Source: an uncultured Synergistales bacterium (GTDB taxonomy: Bacteria; Synergistota; Synergistia; Synergistales; Aminobacteriaceae). From it: a stretch of DNA of 39,877 bases. The stretch's first letter is position 1, and every line of letters begins with the position of its first letter. Under the pieces are notes generated by a model. The model ran no database searches, was not told the origin of the DNA, and saw nothing but the letters and a program-made list of their open reading frames with translations. Of the stretch, positions 22,665 to 31,178 are shown in pieces. The translations under genes were made by a program, and so were the position numbers. The stretch covers positions 1 through 39,877 of the forward strand of contig CAJODC010000014.1 in NCBI GenBank assembly GCA_905233215.1. Reading direction: 5' to 3'.

Positions 22665-23537
22665 TTACTCGCCTATTGCAAAACGTTCAAAGCGTCTCAC
22701 TGATACTTTTGTTCCGAGCTTCTTTCCTGTCTCGGCGATGACATCTTTAATCTTCTTGTCTGTGTCTCGGATATATTCCTGTTCAAGAAGGCAGACTGTC
22801 TCGAAATACTTTCTGAGTTTTCCGGGAATAATCTTCTCGATTTTGTCAGCCGGTTTGCCCTCGTCAAGAAGCTGCTGACGGTATACGGCCTTCTCTCTGT
22901 CCAAGACATCAGCGGGAACGTCATCAGATACGAGATACTGCGGAGCTGCTGCAGCTATCTGCATACAAATTTCGTGTCCAAGTTCGGCAAATTCATCTTT
23001 CGACATCGCTGACTTGTCCTCAGCGTCAAGTTCAAGAAGTGCGCCGACCTTGTAATTGTTGTGAATGTAGCAGAATGCTTTTCCGTTCACAGCGTCATAA
23101 CGTGCGAATCTCTTGAGAACGATATTTTCGCCGAGCTTCGCTATTATTGCCGTAACAAGATCGTTGATTGTCTCGCCTGACTCGTGTACGCTGGCCATCA
23201 GGGACGGAACATCATCAAATGATTTTGCTGCGAGGTGAGCGGTGATTTTGTTGCCTAAGCCGTTGAACTCGTCTGTCTTCGCTACGAAATCTGTCTCACT
23301 GTTCAGCTCAATCATTACTCCGAGTTTGCCGTCATCGCTCAAAACATGGAAGATTCTTCCGTCTGAGGCTGTACGTTCGGCTTTCTTCGCTGCTTTTGCC
23401 AGACCTTTTTCACGGAGATAGTCAATCGCCTTCTCCATGTCGCCGTCAGTCTCAGCAAGTGCCTTCTTGCAGTCCATCATTCCTGAGCCTGTGCGCTCTC
23501 GTAATTCCTTTACCTTTGCGGCTGTAATCTCTGCCAT
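22665..23537 (-). CDS. tsf: Translation elongation factor Ts
   Basis: EF-Ts recycles EF-Tu-GDP. The 290-residue protein starts AEITAAKVKELRERTGSGMM, with the N-terminal UBA-like domain and DCKKALAE motif. The core domains follow (ELNSETDFVAKTDEF, the TDFVA contact to EF-Tu) and the C-terminal helical part. It lies six bases after rpsB, and both are expected on one transcript from the promoter at 24418-24444. Confidence 0.97.
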   Translation of the reverse strand: MAEITAAKVKELRERTGSGMMDCKKALAETDGDMEKAIDYLREKGLAKAAKKAERTASDGRIFHVLSDDGKLGVMIELNSETDFVAKTDEFNGLGNKITAHLAAKSFDDVPSLMASVHESGETINDLVTAIIAKLGENIVLKRFARYDAVNGKAFCYIHNNYKVGALLELDAEDKSAMSKDEFAELGHEICMQIAAAAPQYLVSDDVPADVLDREKAVYRQQLLDEGKPADKIEKIIPGKLRKYFETVCLLEQEYIRDTDKKIKDVIAETGKKLGTKVSVRRFERFAIGE

Positions 23538-23543
23538 TGTCGT

Positions 23544-24356
23544 TTAATCCTCTCTGGTTTCGTCGTCGATGTTGCCTTCGTATTTCTCGTAGAGTCTTTC
23601 GCTCTCCGCGATAAAATCCTCGTTGCTGATTGCTTCGGGTTCGCTGAGTTCCTGAACAGGAATAATCACAGCGTCCTCGCCCTGCCTGCCTTCGATGACT
23701 GCGTTTGCCATTAAGCCTGTGATGAGTTTTATTGCGCGTATTGCGTCATCGTTGCCGGGAATCGGGTAGTCAATCATTTCGGGGTCGCAGTTAGTGTCAA
23801 CGATTGATACAACGGGAATGTGTAACTTGCGTGCTTCAGCGATTGCGTTTTCCTCACGGCGAGGGTCAATCAGGAAGATTGCATCAGGCGTTGCGGCCAT
23901 GTTGGCGATACCGCCGAGATACTTTTCGAGCTTGAGCTGTTCCTTCTTGAGTGCTGCTGTCTCTTTCTTCGTGAACTCTTCCCATGTTCCCTCTTCATCG
24001 TAGCGTCTGAGTTCGAGCATACGAGAAATTCTGCGTCTTATTGTCGGGAAGTTCGTCATCAGTCCGCCGAGCCATCTCTGATTGATGTAGTACTGACCGC
24101 AGCGAGTTGCTTCATCACGGATTGTGTCTTGAGCCTGACGCTTTGTCCCTACGAAAAGAACATGCCCTCCTGCCGCAGCCGTCTCACGTATGAAGTCATA
24201 AGCACGATCGAGACCTTTAACGGTCTTCTGAAGGTCGATGATATAGACTCCGTTGCGTTCGGTGAAAATATAGGGCTTCATTTTGGGATTCCAGCGGCGT
24301 GTCTGATGTCCGAAATGGACTCCGCATTCTGAAATCTTGCGCCCAAACGAAATCAT
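23544..24356 (-). CDS. rpsB: 30S ribosomal protein S2
   Basis: S2 binds the small subunit head and helps recruit S1. The 270 residues contain [20 protein letters not shown] (about 12-31), [13 protein letters not shown] and [13 protein letters not shown], all classic S2. The N-terminus ([11 protein letters not shown]) is unusual compared with the common MxxISMKxLLEAG. ATG 24356 is the only in-frame start before this block. The nearest SD-like sequence (AAAGGTG) is 16 bases upstream, so translation may depend on leader structure. An acidic tail (NIDDETRED) ends the protein. First gene of rpsB-tsf-pyrH-frr. Confidence 0.97.
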   Translation of the reverse strand: MISFGRKISECGVHFGHQTRRWNPKMKPYIFTERNGVYIIDLQKTVKGLDRAYDFIRETAAAGGHVLFVGTKRQAQDTIRDEATRCGQYYINQRWLGGLMTNFPTIRRRISRMLELRRYDEEGTWEEFTKKETAALKKEQLKLEKYLGGIANMAATPDAIFLIDPRREENAIAEARKLHIPVVSIVDTNCDPEMIDYPIPGNDDAIRAIKLITGLMANAVIEGRQGEDAVIIPVQELSEPEAISNEDFIAESERLYEKYEGNIDDETRED

Positions 24357-24417
24357 ATTGAGTTCAACATGACACCTTTAACATTAAAATGAGCGCATTG
24401 AAATTTACTGCACTGCT

Positions 24418-24444
24418 AGTATATCACAGAGAGCTTAGTGTCAA
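24418..24444 (-). promoter_or_regulatory. Promoter of the rpsB-tsf-pyrH-frr operon
   Basis: On the minus strand TTGACA (24444-24439) is followed after 15 bases by TATACT (24423-24418). TGA directly before the -10 makes it an extended -10 element, which may compensate for the short spacer. The -35 directly adjoins the T-run of the pepT terminator. The leader to rpsB is about 55 bases. Confidence 0.65.
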
Positions 24445-24479
24445 AAAAAAATTCCCCTCTGACTCTTCATCAGGGGGAA
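24445..24479 (-). terminator. Intrinsic terminator after pepT
   Basis: On the minus strand TTCCCC plus CTGA pair with TCAG plus GGGGAA, with one bulged base and a seven-base loop. Nine T follow. Strong terminator closing the peptide uptake operon just ahead of the rpsB promoter. Confidence 0.9.
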
Positions 24480-24493
24480 AATTTTTCGCGTTG

Positions 24494-25729
24494 TTATTTT
24501 TTCGCTGCAAGTTCCAGCATCTTTATGACTGTCTCGCTTGCCTTCTCCATAACTTGAACGGAAACAAACTCGAATCTTCCGTGATAATTATGACCGCCGA
24601 TAAAAATATTCGGCGTAATCAGTCCGCGCCACGATAAAGCCGCACCGTCAGTACCGCCCCTCATCGCTTTGAAGAACGGAGTGATGCCGATTTCCTTCAT
24701 CGCTCTGACAGGAAGGTCTACAATCTCCATGTGATCTTTGACTTTTTCCAGCATGTTGTAATACTGGTCGTGCATCTCAAGTTCAAAGCGTTCATCACCG
24801 TATTTTTTTCTCAGCCAGTCGACGCAGTCGGCAAAAAATTTCTTCCTTGCTTCAAATTTCTTCATATCGTGATCCCTTATGATGAAGTGAAGCTCTGCGC
24901 TCTCCGTGTCGGCGTTGAACGTCAAGCAGTGATAATAGCCCTCGTACTTTTCCGTTGTCGCCGGTGTCTCATGAGCCGGGAACATCGACAGAAATTCACA
25001 GCCCATTGTTACTGCACTGAGCATCAGTCCTTTCGCTGAACCCGGGTGAACTGAGCGTCCGTGAATCTTCACAGTTGCGCTCGCGGCGTTGAAGTTCTCG
25101 TAACTCACTTCGCCAATGTCGCCTCCGTCAAGAGTGTAAGCGAAATCAGCTCCGAACTTCTCAATGTCAAGATGTCCGGCAAGCTCGCTGATTTCCTCGT
25201 CAGGCGTGAATGCTACCATGATGTCTCCGTGTTCAAACTCAGGGTGAGCGATGATCCAGTCAACAGCACCCATGACTTCAGCCATTCCTGCTTTGTCGTC
25301 AGCTCCAAGAAGAGTCGTTCCGTCAGTAACAACAAGATCATGGCCGATGTAATTCTTCATGAAGGGAAAATCTTTCGGCGACATTATGATGTTCAACGCC
25401 TCGTTCAACACAATATCGCCTCCGTCATAATTCTTCACGACACGAGCCTTGACGTTCTTGCCTGATGCTTCGGCTGCCGTGTCCATGTGTGTGATGAATC
25501 CGATTTTGGGAATCTTTCGGTCTGTGTTGGCCGGAAGCGTTCCGGTAACGTAACAGTATTCGCTGACATTCACGTTGACGAATCCTCGCTCATTGAGTTC
25601 ACGTTCCATCTCTCTGGCTAACTCCCATTGTGTGTCAGTGCTTGGGACTTTTCCGGCTAACCCGGCTTTCTCGTCTGACTGTGTGTCGTATGTTACGTAC
25701 TTCAAAAAATGTTCAAGCGTTGTGTACAT
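24494..25729 (-). CDS. pepT: Tripeptide aminopeptidase (peptidase T)
   Basis: PepT removes the N-terminal residue from tripeptides in the cytosol. ATG 25729 gives 411 residues, the normal length; the frame from 25852 runs inside the upstream ATPase gene. M20 metallopeptidase motifs are present: GFITHMDTAAE (metal His and Asp), GADDKAGMAEVMGA (bridging Asp, ADDKAG), TPDEEISELAGHLD (catalytic Glu), YTLDGGDIGEVSYENFNAA, GRSVHPGSAKGLM and MRGGTDGAALSWRGL. The start overlaps the upstream stop by one base (TAATG). Being last in the importer operon, it should hydrolyse the incoming peptides. A strong terminator follows. Confidence 0.96.
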   Translation of the reverse strand: MYTTLEHFLKYVTYDTQSDEKAGLAGKVPSTDTQWELAREMERELNERGFVNVNVSEYCYVTGTLPANTDRKIPKIGFITHMDTAAEASGKNVKARVVKNYDGGDIVLNEALNIIMSPKDFPFMKNYIGHDLVVTDGTTLLGADDKAGMAEVMGAVDWIIAHPEFEHGDIMVAFTPDEEISELAGHLDIEKFGADFAYTLDGGDIGEVSYENFNAASATVKIHGRSVHPGSAKGLMLSAVTMGCEFLSMFPAHETPATTEKYEGYYHCLTFNADTESAELHFIIRDHDMKKFEARKKFFADCVDWLRKKYGDERFELEMHDQYYNMLEKVKDHMEIVDLPVRAMKEIGITPFFKAMRGGTDGAALSWRGLITPNIFIGGHNYHGRFEFVSVQVMEKASETVIKMLELAAKK

Positions 25730-26709
25730 TATTGCTTCTGCTCCTTTGCAAAATGACATGCCGTGAAATGTCCCGGCAAAATCTCCTTCAACGCTGGCGG
25801 TGTCGTCCGGCAAATATCTTTTGCGTAACGGCATCTCCCGGCGAACCTGCAAGCGTTGGGAGGCTCTATCGGGCTCGGCACATCGCCTTCAAGTATAATC
25901 CTTTCGCGCTGAACGTCCAGTTTCGCAAGAGGTATCGCCGACAATAACGCCTGTGTGTAAGGGTGAAGAGGATCGCTGAAAAGTTCTTTGTACTCCGAAA
26001 GTTCGACAATCTGACCGAGATACATCACCGCTATTCTGTCAGAGACATGACGTACAACGCTCAGGTTATGCGAGATGAAAACGTAAGTGTACGAAAATTC
26101 CCTCTGCAAATCGTTCAGAAGGTTGAGGATTTGCGCCTGAATGCAAACGTCAAGTGCCGACACTGGCTCATCAAGGACAATAAATTCCGGGTTGAGCGCA
26201 AGTGATCTGGCTATTCCGATTCTCTGCCGTCTCCCTCCGTCAAGCTCATGAGGGTACGAATTTTCGAGTCTCTCAGCGAGTCCGACTGTCTCCATCAATG
26301 AACGCACACGTTTGCGCATCTCGTTTTTGTCGGAGTGAACATTGTTGACGATGAGAGGCTCTGCGATTAACTCCCAGACCGATAGACGGGGATTGAGGCA
26401 GGAATAAGGGTCTTGAAAAACTATCTGCACTCTTTTCCGCAACGCTTTCATTTCACGTGGAGACGCTTTCGTTATGTCAATGTAGCCGTCATCGTTATCG
26501 TTCTTGAGCAAAACTTTTCCCGATGTGCTGTCAAGAAGACGAATCAAACATCTTCCCAATGTCGATTTACCGCAGCCAGACTCGCCGACAAGACCTAAAG
26601 TTTCGCCCTTCTTTATCGTGAAGCTCACATCGTCAACAGCGTGTAACATTCCTCGTTTGGTGGCAAAATATTTCTTCAGGTTCTCGACACGTATATATTC
26701 TTCGCTCAT
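25729..26709 (-). CDS. Oligo/dipeptide ABC transporter ATP-binding protein (OppF/DppF type)
   Basis: This 326-residue ATPase has Walker [10 protein letters not shown] (about 38-46), Q-loop [12 protein letters not shown], Walker [13 protein letters not shown] and the H-switch ISHNLSVV. The signature motif is [18 protein letters not shown] rather than SGGQ; this LDGGRRQR form is one I recall from some OppF/DppF proteins. The C-terminal oligopeptide-transporter extension carries [19 protein letters not shown], a Cys set that can hold an Fe-S cluster in relatives. It pairs with the next ATPase to drive the permeases. Its ATG follows the upstream stop directly and its stop overlaps pepT by one base. 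Confidence 0.93.
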   Translation of the reverse strand: MSEEYIRVENLKKYFATKRGMLHAVDDVSFTIKKGETLGLVGESGCGKSTLGRCLIRLLDSTSGKVLLKNDNDDGYIDITKASPREMKALRKRVQIVFQDPYSCLNPRLSVWELIAEPLIVNNVHSDKNEMRKRVRSLMETVGLAERLENSYPHELDGGRRQRIGIARSLALNPEFIVLDEPVSALDVCIQAQILNLLNDLQREFSYTYVFISHNLSVVRHVSDRIAVMYLGQIVELSEYKELFSDPLHPYTQALLSAIPLAKLDVQRERIILEGDVPSPIEPPNACRFAGRCRYAKDICRTTPPALKEILPGHFTACHFAKEQKQ

Positions 26710-27696
26710 CTACAACGCCTCCCCGTTCATGAATTTTTTGACACAGAAAGGACACGCCGCAAAATGTCCCGGTTCAGCCTCCTGCATTTCGGGCCGGACT
26801 TTTGCGCATTCCTCCGTAGCCATTGAGCATCTCGGGTGAAACGCACAGCCAGAAGGAAGATTCACAGGATCAGGCATCAGGCCGGGTATAACTGGAAGTT
26901 CGTCAACATCTTCGTCAATGTCGGGAACAGAACGGAAAAGCCCTCGAGTGTAAGGGTGAATCGGGTGTGAATAGAGCGATCTTTTGTCGGCGTATTCAAC
27001 GACTCTCCCGGCGTACATGATTGCTACCTTGTCGCAGATTTCAGCGACTATTCCCAAATCGTGAGTGATGAGAATCATTGAGGCCGAAAATTTCTGTTTC
27101 AACTCCTTCATCAGTTCCAACACCTGAGCTTGAATCGTTACGTCAAGAGCCGTAGTCGGTTCGTCAGCAATCAACAGCTCAGGATCACAGGCAAGAGCAA
27201 TCGCAATCACTACACGCTGTTTCATTCCTCCCGAAAACTGATGAGGGTAATCGTGCATTCTCTCGCGCCTTATCCCGACAAGTTCAAGCATATCTCCGGC
27301 AAGTTTCAACGCTTCGGACTTCGTTACTTTTTTGTGAAGGGAAATCATTTCGGCTATCTGTTTGTCGACAGTCATAACAGGATTCAAACTCGTCATTGGG
27401 TCTTGGAATATCATTGCGATTTTCTCGCCTCGAATCTTTCGCATCTCTGCTTCGGACTTGTCGAGGAGATTTTCACCGTCAAAAATAATTTCGCCCGACT
27501 TGATTTTACCGGGGGGATTCGGAATCAGTCTCATTATTCCGAGAGCTGTTGTAGTTTTCCCTGCTCCTGTTTCGCCGACAAAACCGAGAGACTCGCCCCG
27601 TCCCAGTGTCAAATTCAAGCCTTCGACAGCGTGAACAGTTCCGCTCTCAACCTCGTAATGTATCGTCAAGTTGCGAATATCAAGCATGTTATCCAT
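26710..27696 (-). CDS. Oligo/dipeptide ABC transporter ATP-binding protein (OppD/DppD type)
   Basis: ATG 27696 was chosen: AGAGGTG lies six bases before it, while the in-frame GTG at 27705 overlaps that site. The 328 residues show Walker [11 protein letters not shown]-loop [11 protein letters not shown], the canonical signature [17 protein letters not shown], Walker [13 protein letters not shown] and the [13 protein letters not shown] switch. The C-terminal [14 protein letters not shown] is the usual Cys-rich OppD tail. With the OppF-type partner it forms the heterodimeric engine of the importer. Gene spacing is one to a few bases on both sides. Confidence 0.94.
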   Translation of the reverse strand: MDNMLDIRNLTIHYEVESGTVHAVEGLNLTLGRGESLGFVGETGAGKTTTALGIMRLIPNPPGKIKSGEIIFDGENLLDKSEAEMRKIRGEKIAMIFQDPMTSLNPVMTVDKQIAEMISLHKKVTKSEALKLAGDMLELVGIRRERMHDYPHQFSGGMKQRVVIAIALACDPELLIADEPTTALDVTIQAQVLELMKELKQKFSASMILITHDLGIVAEICDKVAIMYAGRVVEYADKRSLYSHPIHPYTRGLFRSVPDIDEDVDELPVIPGLMPDPVNLPSGCAFHPRCSMATEECAKVRPEMQEAEPGHFAACPFCVKKFMNGEAL

Positions 27697-27701
27697 CGTA
27701 A

Positions 27702-28583
27702 TCACCTCTTCAGTTTCGGGTCAAGAGCATCGCGCAGGCCGTCGCCCAAAAAGTTAAGCGCAAGTATCGTCAACATTATCGCAAGTCCGGGATAAAGCGT
27801 CATGTGAGGGTAATCACGGATATATTGACGGCCTCCAGAAAGCATCGCTCCCCATTCAGGATTCGGAGGCTGTATTCCTAGACCGATGAACGATAGACCG
27901 GCTGCGTTGAGAATCGCCGAAGCGACTCCGAGTGTTGACTGAACGATTATAGGTGCCATGCTGTTGGGGATAATGTGCTTGAGAATGATTCGCAAGTCAG
28001 AACTTCCAGCAGCCCTAGCAGCCTCGATGAACTCCATCGAACGAATCGAAAGCACTGAGCCTCTAACGATTCTGGCATAAGTCGGTACTGCCGAAATTCC
28101 TACGGCTATCATCAAATTCATCAGGCTCGGCCCTAAAGCGGCGACAATCGCAATCGCCAGCAATGTTTGAGGTATCGACAACAGAACGTCCATAACCCTC
28201 ATGATGATGTTATCGAGTTTTCCGCTGTAGTAACCTGAAACAGCTCCGAGCATTCCGCCGGTAACAAGAGCGATTCCTACAGCGATGAAGCCGACCTGTA
28301 ATGACACTCTCGCGCCGTAAATGAGTCTGCTCAGAATGTCGCGCCCGAACTCGTCAGTACCCAGCCAGTGTTCAGCCGAAGGAGTCTCGAACATGTGCAT
28401 CAAATCCTGTTTGATTGGGCTGTAAGGCGAGATCAATTCCGCAAAGATTGCACAGAATACCAACACGAAAATTATCGCAAGTCCGAACATCGCAAGAGGA
28501 CTTTTAGCCAGTCTCATCATTACATCGACAAAGGGGCTTCGTCTTTTTCTGACAAGCTCAGGGATTATTTCTTTTTCTGACAT
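27702..28583 (-). CDS. Oligo/dipeptide ABC transporter permease (DppC type)
   Basis: ATG 28583 was preferred to the in-frame TTG 28589 because AGGAGGG lies six bases before the ATG. The 293 residues have an N-terminal OppC segment and six membrane spans. HWLGTDEFGRDILSRLIYGARVSL is partly visible as the DppC signature, and RAAGSSDLRIILKHIIPNSM as the EAA loop that contacts the ATPases. Partner of the DppB-type permease upstream. Confidence 0.94.
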   Translation of the reverse strand: MSEKEIIPELVRKRRSPFVDVMMRLAKSPLAMFGLAIIFVLVFCAIFAELISPYSPIKQDLMHMFETPSAEHWLGTDEFGRDILSRLIYGARVSLQVGFIAVGIALVTGGMLGAVSGYYSGKLDNIIMRVMDVLLSIPQTLLAIAIVAALGPSLMNLMIAVGISAVPTYARIVRGSVLSIRSMEFIEAARAAGSSDLRIILKHIIPNSMAPIIVQSTLGVASAILNAAGLSFIGLGIQPPNPEWGAMLSGGRQYIRDYPHMTLYPGLAIMLTILALNFLGDGLRDALDPKLKR

Positions 28584-28594
28584 CTTCAACCCTC

Positions 28595-29524
28595 CTACTT
28601 CAATTCAGCCTTAATGCGCGGGTCAATGTAAGCGTATAGCAAATCAACCAGCAAATTCACGATGCTGAACGTTACCGCTATGAACAAGACTCCGCCCTGC
28701 ACCATCGGGTAATCACGGCTCATGATTGCGTTGACCATCAAACGCCCGACTCCCGGCACGGCGAAAATCGACTCGGTCAAGATTGCGCCCGATAACAACT
28801 GTCCGAACTGTAGACCGCAAAGAGTTACGACAGGAATCAGAGCGTTACGCAAGGCATGAACACCGATGACGATACTTTCCTTTTGACCTTTCGCCCGTGC
28901 TGTTCGGATATAGTCGGCTCGGATTACCTCAAGCATTGACGAGCGTGTCATTCTCGTAACCATTGAGATTGACTGCGCTGCTAATGCCACTGAAGGGAGT
29001 ATCATCGCTTTGAACGTTGAGAAACCTGACGAAGGAAGCCAGCGTAAACGGACTGCGAAGAACAGTATCAGTAACAGGCCGAGCCAGAACACCGGCATTG
29101 ACAGCCCTATCATGGCGAAAATCATCGTGATTGTGTCAAACCATGAATATTGTTTTATCGCCGAGATTATTCCGCAGGGTATCCCGATTATGATCGCTAT
29201 AATCATTGCGAACGCCGAGAGCTTCAACGTATAAGGGAATGCCGTCAAAATTTCCTGCATTACCGGCCTCTTTGAACTGTAAGAGCGTCCTATGTCGCCA
29301 TGTGCTACAGCTTTCCAGATGTAATTACCGAACTGAACGAGAAAGGGATCGTTGAGTCCTTCTTTGTCTCTGAACTCTTTTATCGCCTCGTCAGTCGCTA
29401 AATCTCCTAGTACCATTCTTGCTGGGTCGCCGGGCGTGAAGTAAAGCAGTGTGAAAACACAGAACGCTACGCCGAGCAGTACAGGTATCAGCATTATGAT
29501 ACGCCGTAAAATGTACTTGAGCAT
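28595..29524 (-). CDS. Oligo/dipeptide ABC transporter permease (DppB type)
   Basis: The 309-residue inner-membrane protein begins MLKYILRRIIMLIPVLLGVA, the hallmark of DppB/OppB. TPGDPARMVLG is in the first periplasmic loop. RTARAKGQKESIVIGVHALR forms the EAA loop and GVGRLMVNAIMSRDYP the C-terminal signature. It forms the channel with the DppC-type protein. A hairpin terminator lies between it and the binding-protein gene, which probably lowers permease expression relative to the binding protein. Confidence 0.95.
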   Translation of the reverse strand: MLKYILRRIIMLIPVLLGVAFCVFTLLYFTPGDPARMVLGDLATDEAIKEFRDKEGLNDPFLVQFGNYIWKAVAHGDIGRSYSSKRPVMQEILTAFPYTLKLSAFAMIIAIIIGIPCGIISAIKQYSWFDTITMIFAMIGLSMPVFWLGLLLILFFAVRLRWLPSSGFSTFKAMILPSVALAAQSISMVTRMTRSSMLEVIRADYIRTARAKGQKESIVIGVHALRNALIPVVTLCGLQFGQLLSGAILTESIFAVPGVGRLMVNAIMSRDYPMVQGGVLFIAVTFSIVNLLVDLLYAYIDPRIKAELK

Positions 29525-29540
29525 TGTTTCACTTCCCTAT

Positions 29541-29579
29541 ATAAAAATTAACGGCAAGGCTCGTTTTGTCCCTGCCGTT
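29541..29579 (-). terminator. Partial terminator between the binding protein and permease genes
   Basis: On the minus strand AACGGCAGGG and CCTTGCCGTT pair over ten positions with one G-U, loop of ten bases, followed by AATTTTTATAT. The short T-tract suits read-through termination, as often found after ABC binding-protein genes. Confidence 0.75.
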
Positions 29580-29602
29580 TTGTTTACGGTTGATACTATA
29601 AG

Positions 29603-31105
29603 TTACTCTTCAAAGTAAACCCCTCTGAACGAGTGGACTTCAAACGGGTCAACCTCAAAGCCCTTCACGATTTTACGAACGCCTGCGATTGCCTCGTCAT
29701 TGTGAAGGTAGATCATCGGCAACTGTTCGTTAATGTAGAGCTGCATTTCCTTGTAGACTGCTGCTCTCTCTTCACCGTCAGGAAGGCTTCTGCCCTTCAC
29801 GAGCATCTCATTGAGCTTGGGATCATCGAACGTTGTGTAGTTCGTTCCTGCGTTCGACTCGAGAAGACCGGCTACAGCGTAATCAGGGTCAGGCACTGAC
29901 AGTCCCCAGCCGAGAAGGAACACATCATGCTGTTTCTGCTGAAGGACATTGAGATAGGCTCCCCATTCCTGCTGGACAATCTCGGTCTGTATTCCGACTT
30001 CGGCGAGCTGTGCCTGAATGATCGTGGCCATGTCGATACGTTCCTTGCGTTCGTTTGAACGGATAATGAATTTCAGCGTTGCAGGGTTGACTCCAGCTTC
30101 GGCAAAAAGTTTCTTCGCCGTCTCGACATTTCTGGTATGCGCTGGCAAATCGTCATTGATTGAGTATTTCGTTACGGCCGGGATTAGGCTTCTCGGTGTC
30201 TGTCCAACACCCCTGAAGACTGCACGCTGAATGTTCACTGTGTCAAGAAGAGCGTGAATGGCATGACGGACTTTCACGTTGTCGAACGGTGCTTTGTGAA
30301 CGTTGAAACCCATGTAAGTTGTTGACGGAATGACTTTGCGCTGTAAGACAAGTTCGGGATTTTCCTCAATCCTAGCAAGCTCAATCGTTGTTACAGGGTA
30401 GGCAATGTCAACAGCTCCTGTCTCAAGTTCAATCGTTCTGTTTGTAGGCTCAGGAATCGAACGAACAATGAGTGTCTTAAATTTCGCCTTCTCGCCCCAG
30501 TAATCATCGAAACGCTCAAAGGTGTAGTGATCTCCCTTTGCCCATTCCTTGAACTTGAACGGCCCTGTACCGACAGGATTCATTCCGTAGTCATCACCGG
30601 CAGCCTCAACGACTTTTTTGCAGACGATGTTGCCCCAGCTGTGAACGAGCGATGAGAAGAAAGGATAATTTACTTTCTTCAGGTGAATGATGACGGTGTA
30701 ATCGTCAACGATTTCTACATTGTCCAAGTCCTGCGAGTAGGTATGAATGTGAGAACCTGCCGGAGTGTTGGCACGTTCGAGCGAGAACTTGACATCAGCA
30801 GCGGTCATTTCATCGCCGTTGTGGAACTTTACGCCCTTACGGAGATACATCTTGTAATCCTTATCAGTGAGGAACTCCCATTTTTCAGCGAGGCCGGGTC
30901 TGAGTGTTCCGTCATGGTTGAGGAATACGAGAGTGTCATAGATGTGCGAACATGCGCGTGATGTCGGGTAATCGTTATGCCCGATCGGGTCGAGTGTTGT
31001 CGCGTCGTACTGGTCTGCGACAACGAGGGTGTCTTTAGCCAATGACGTTCCAGCCAAAGACAACGCAAGAATCAATGCGAGAAAGATAATGGAAAACTTT
31101 TTCAC
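29603..31105 (-). CDS. Peptide ABC transporter substrate-binding protein (SBP family 5, DppA/OppA-like)
   Basis: The 500-residue protein has a signal peptide (residues 1-23, cut after SLA; no lipobox Cys). It shows the family 5 hallmarks: LDPIGHNDYPTSRACSHIYD, PGLAEKWEF, the signature YLRKGVKFHNGDEMTAADVK (about 88-107), GTGPFKFKEW and LAEVGIQTEI. It captures di/oligopeptides in the periplasm and hands them to the permeases. It is the first gene of the operon, with the promoter at 31148-31176 and a strong AAGGAGGT. Nickel or other solutes are possible for this family, but the pepT partner favours peptides. Confidence 0.94.
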   Translation of the reverse strand: MKKFSIIFLALILALSLAGTSLAKDTLVVADQYDATTLDPIGHNDYPTSRACSHIYDTLVFLNHDGTLRPGLAEKWEFLTDKDYKMYLRKGVKFHNGDEMTAADVKFSLERANTPAGSHIHTYSQDLDNVEIVDDYTVIIHLKKVNYPFFSSLVHSWGNIVCKKVVEAAGDDYGMNPVGTGPFKFKEWAKGDHYTFERFDDYWGEKAKFKTLIVRSIPEPTNRTIELETGAVDIAYPVTTIELARIEENPELVLQRKVIPSTTYMGFNVHKAPFDNVKVRHAIHALLDTVNIQRAVFRGVGQTPRSLIPAVTKYSINDDLPAHTRNVETAKKLFAEAGVNPATLKFIIRSNERKERIDMATIIQAQLAEVGIQTEIVQQEWGAYLNVLQQKQHDVFLLGWGLSVPDPDYAVAGLLESNAGTNYTTFDDPKLNEMLVKGRSLPDGEERAAVYKEMQLYINEQLPMIYLHNDEAIAGVRKIVKGFEVDPFEVHSFRGVYFEE

Positions 31106-31147
31106 AGTGAAGAGACCTCCTTAATTTTTAGAAAATTGAACGGTAAC

Positions 31148-31176
31148 ATGATACGAAAAAATACACGCTCTGTCAA
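31148..31176 (-). promoter_or_regulatory. Sigma-70 promoter of the peptide uptake operon
   Basis: On the minus strand a perfect TTGACA (31176-31171) and TATCAT (31153-31148) are separated by 17 bases. The -35 box lies three bases from the purD stop. This is the best consensus promoter in the window. Confidence 0.85.
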
Positions 31177-31178
31177 AG

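Noticed and set aside
24389-24493. Small plus-strand gene in the pepT-rpsB gap
   Set aside because: The frame runs across a terminator and promoter on the minus strand and then into pepT antisense, with no ribosome site.
27130-27795. Long open frame of 221 codons on the plus strand
   Set aside because: It lies antisense to the OppD-type ATPase and dppC, has no ribosome site and its sequence resembles no family; it is a by-product of codon bias.
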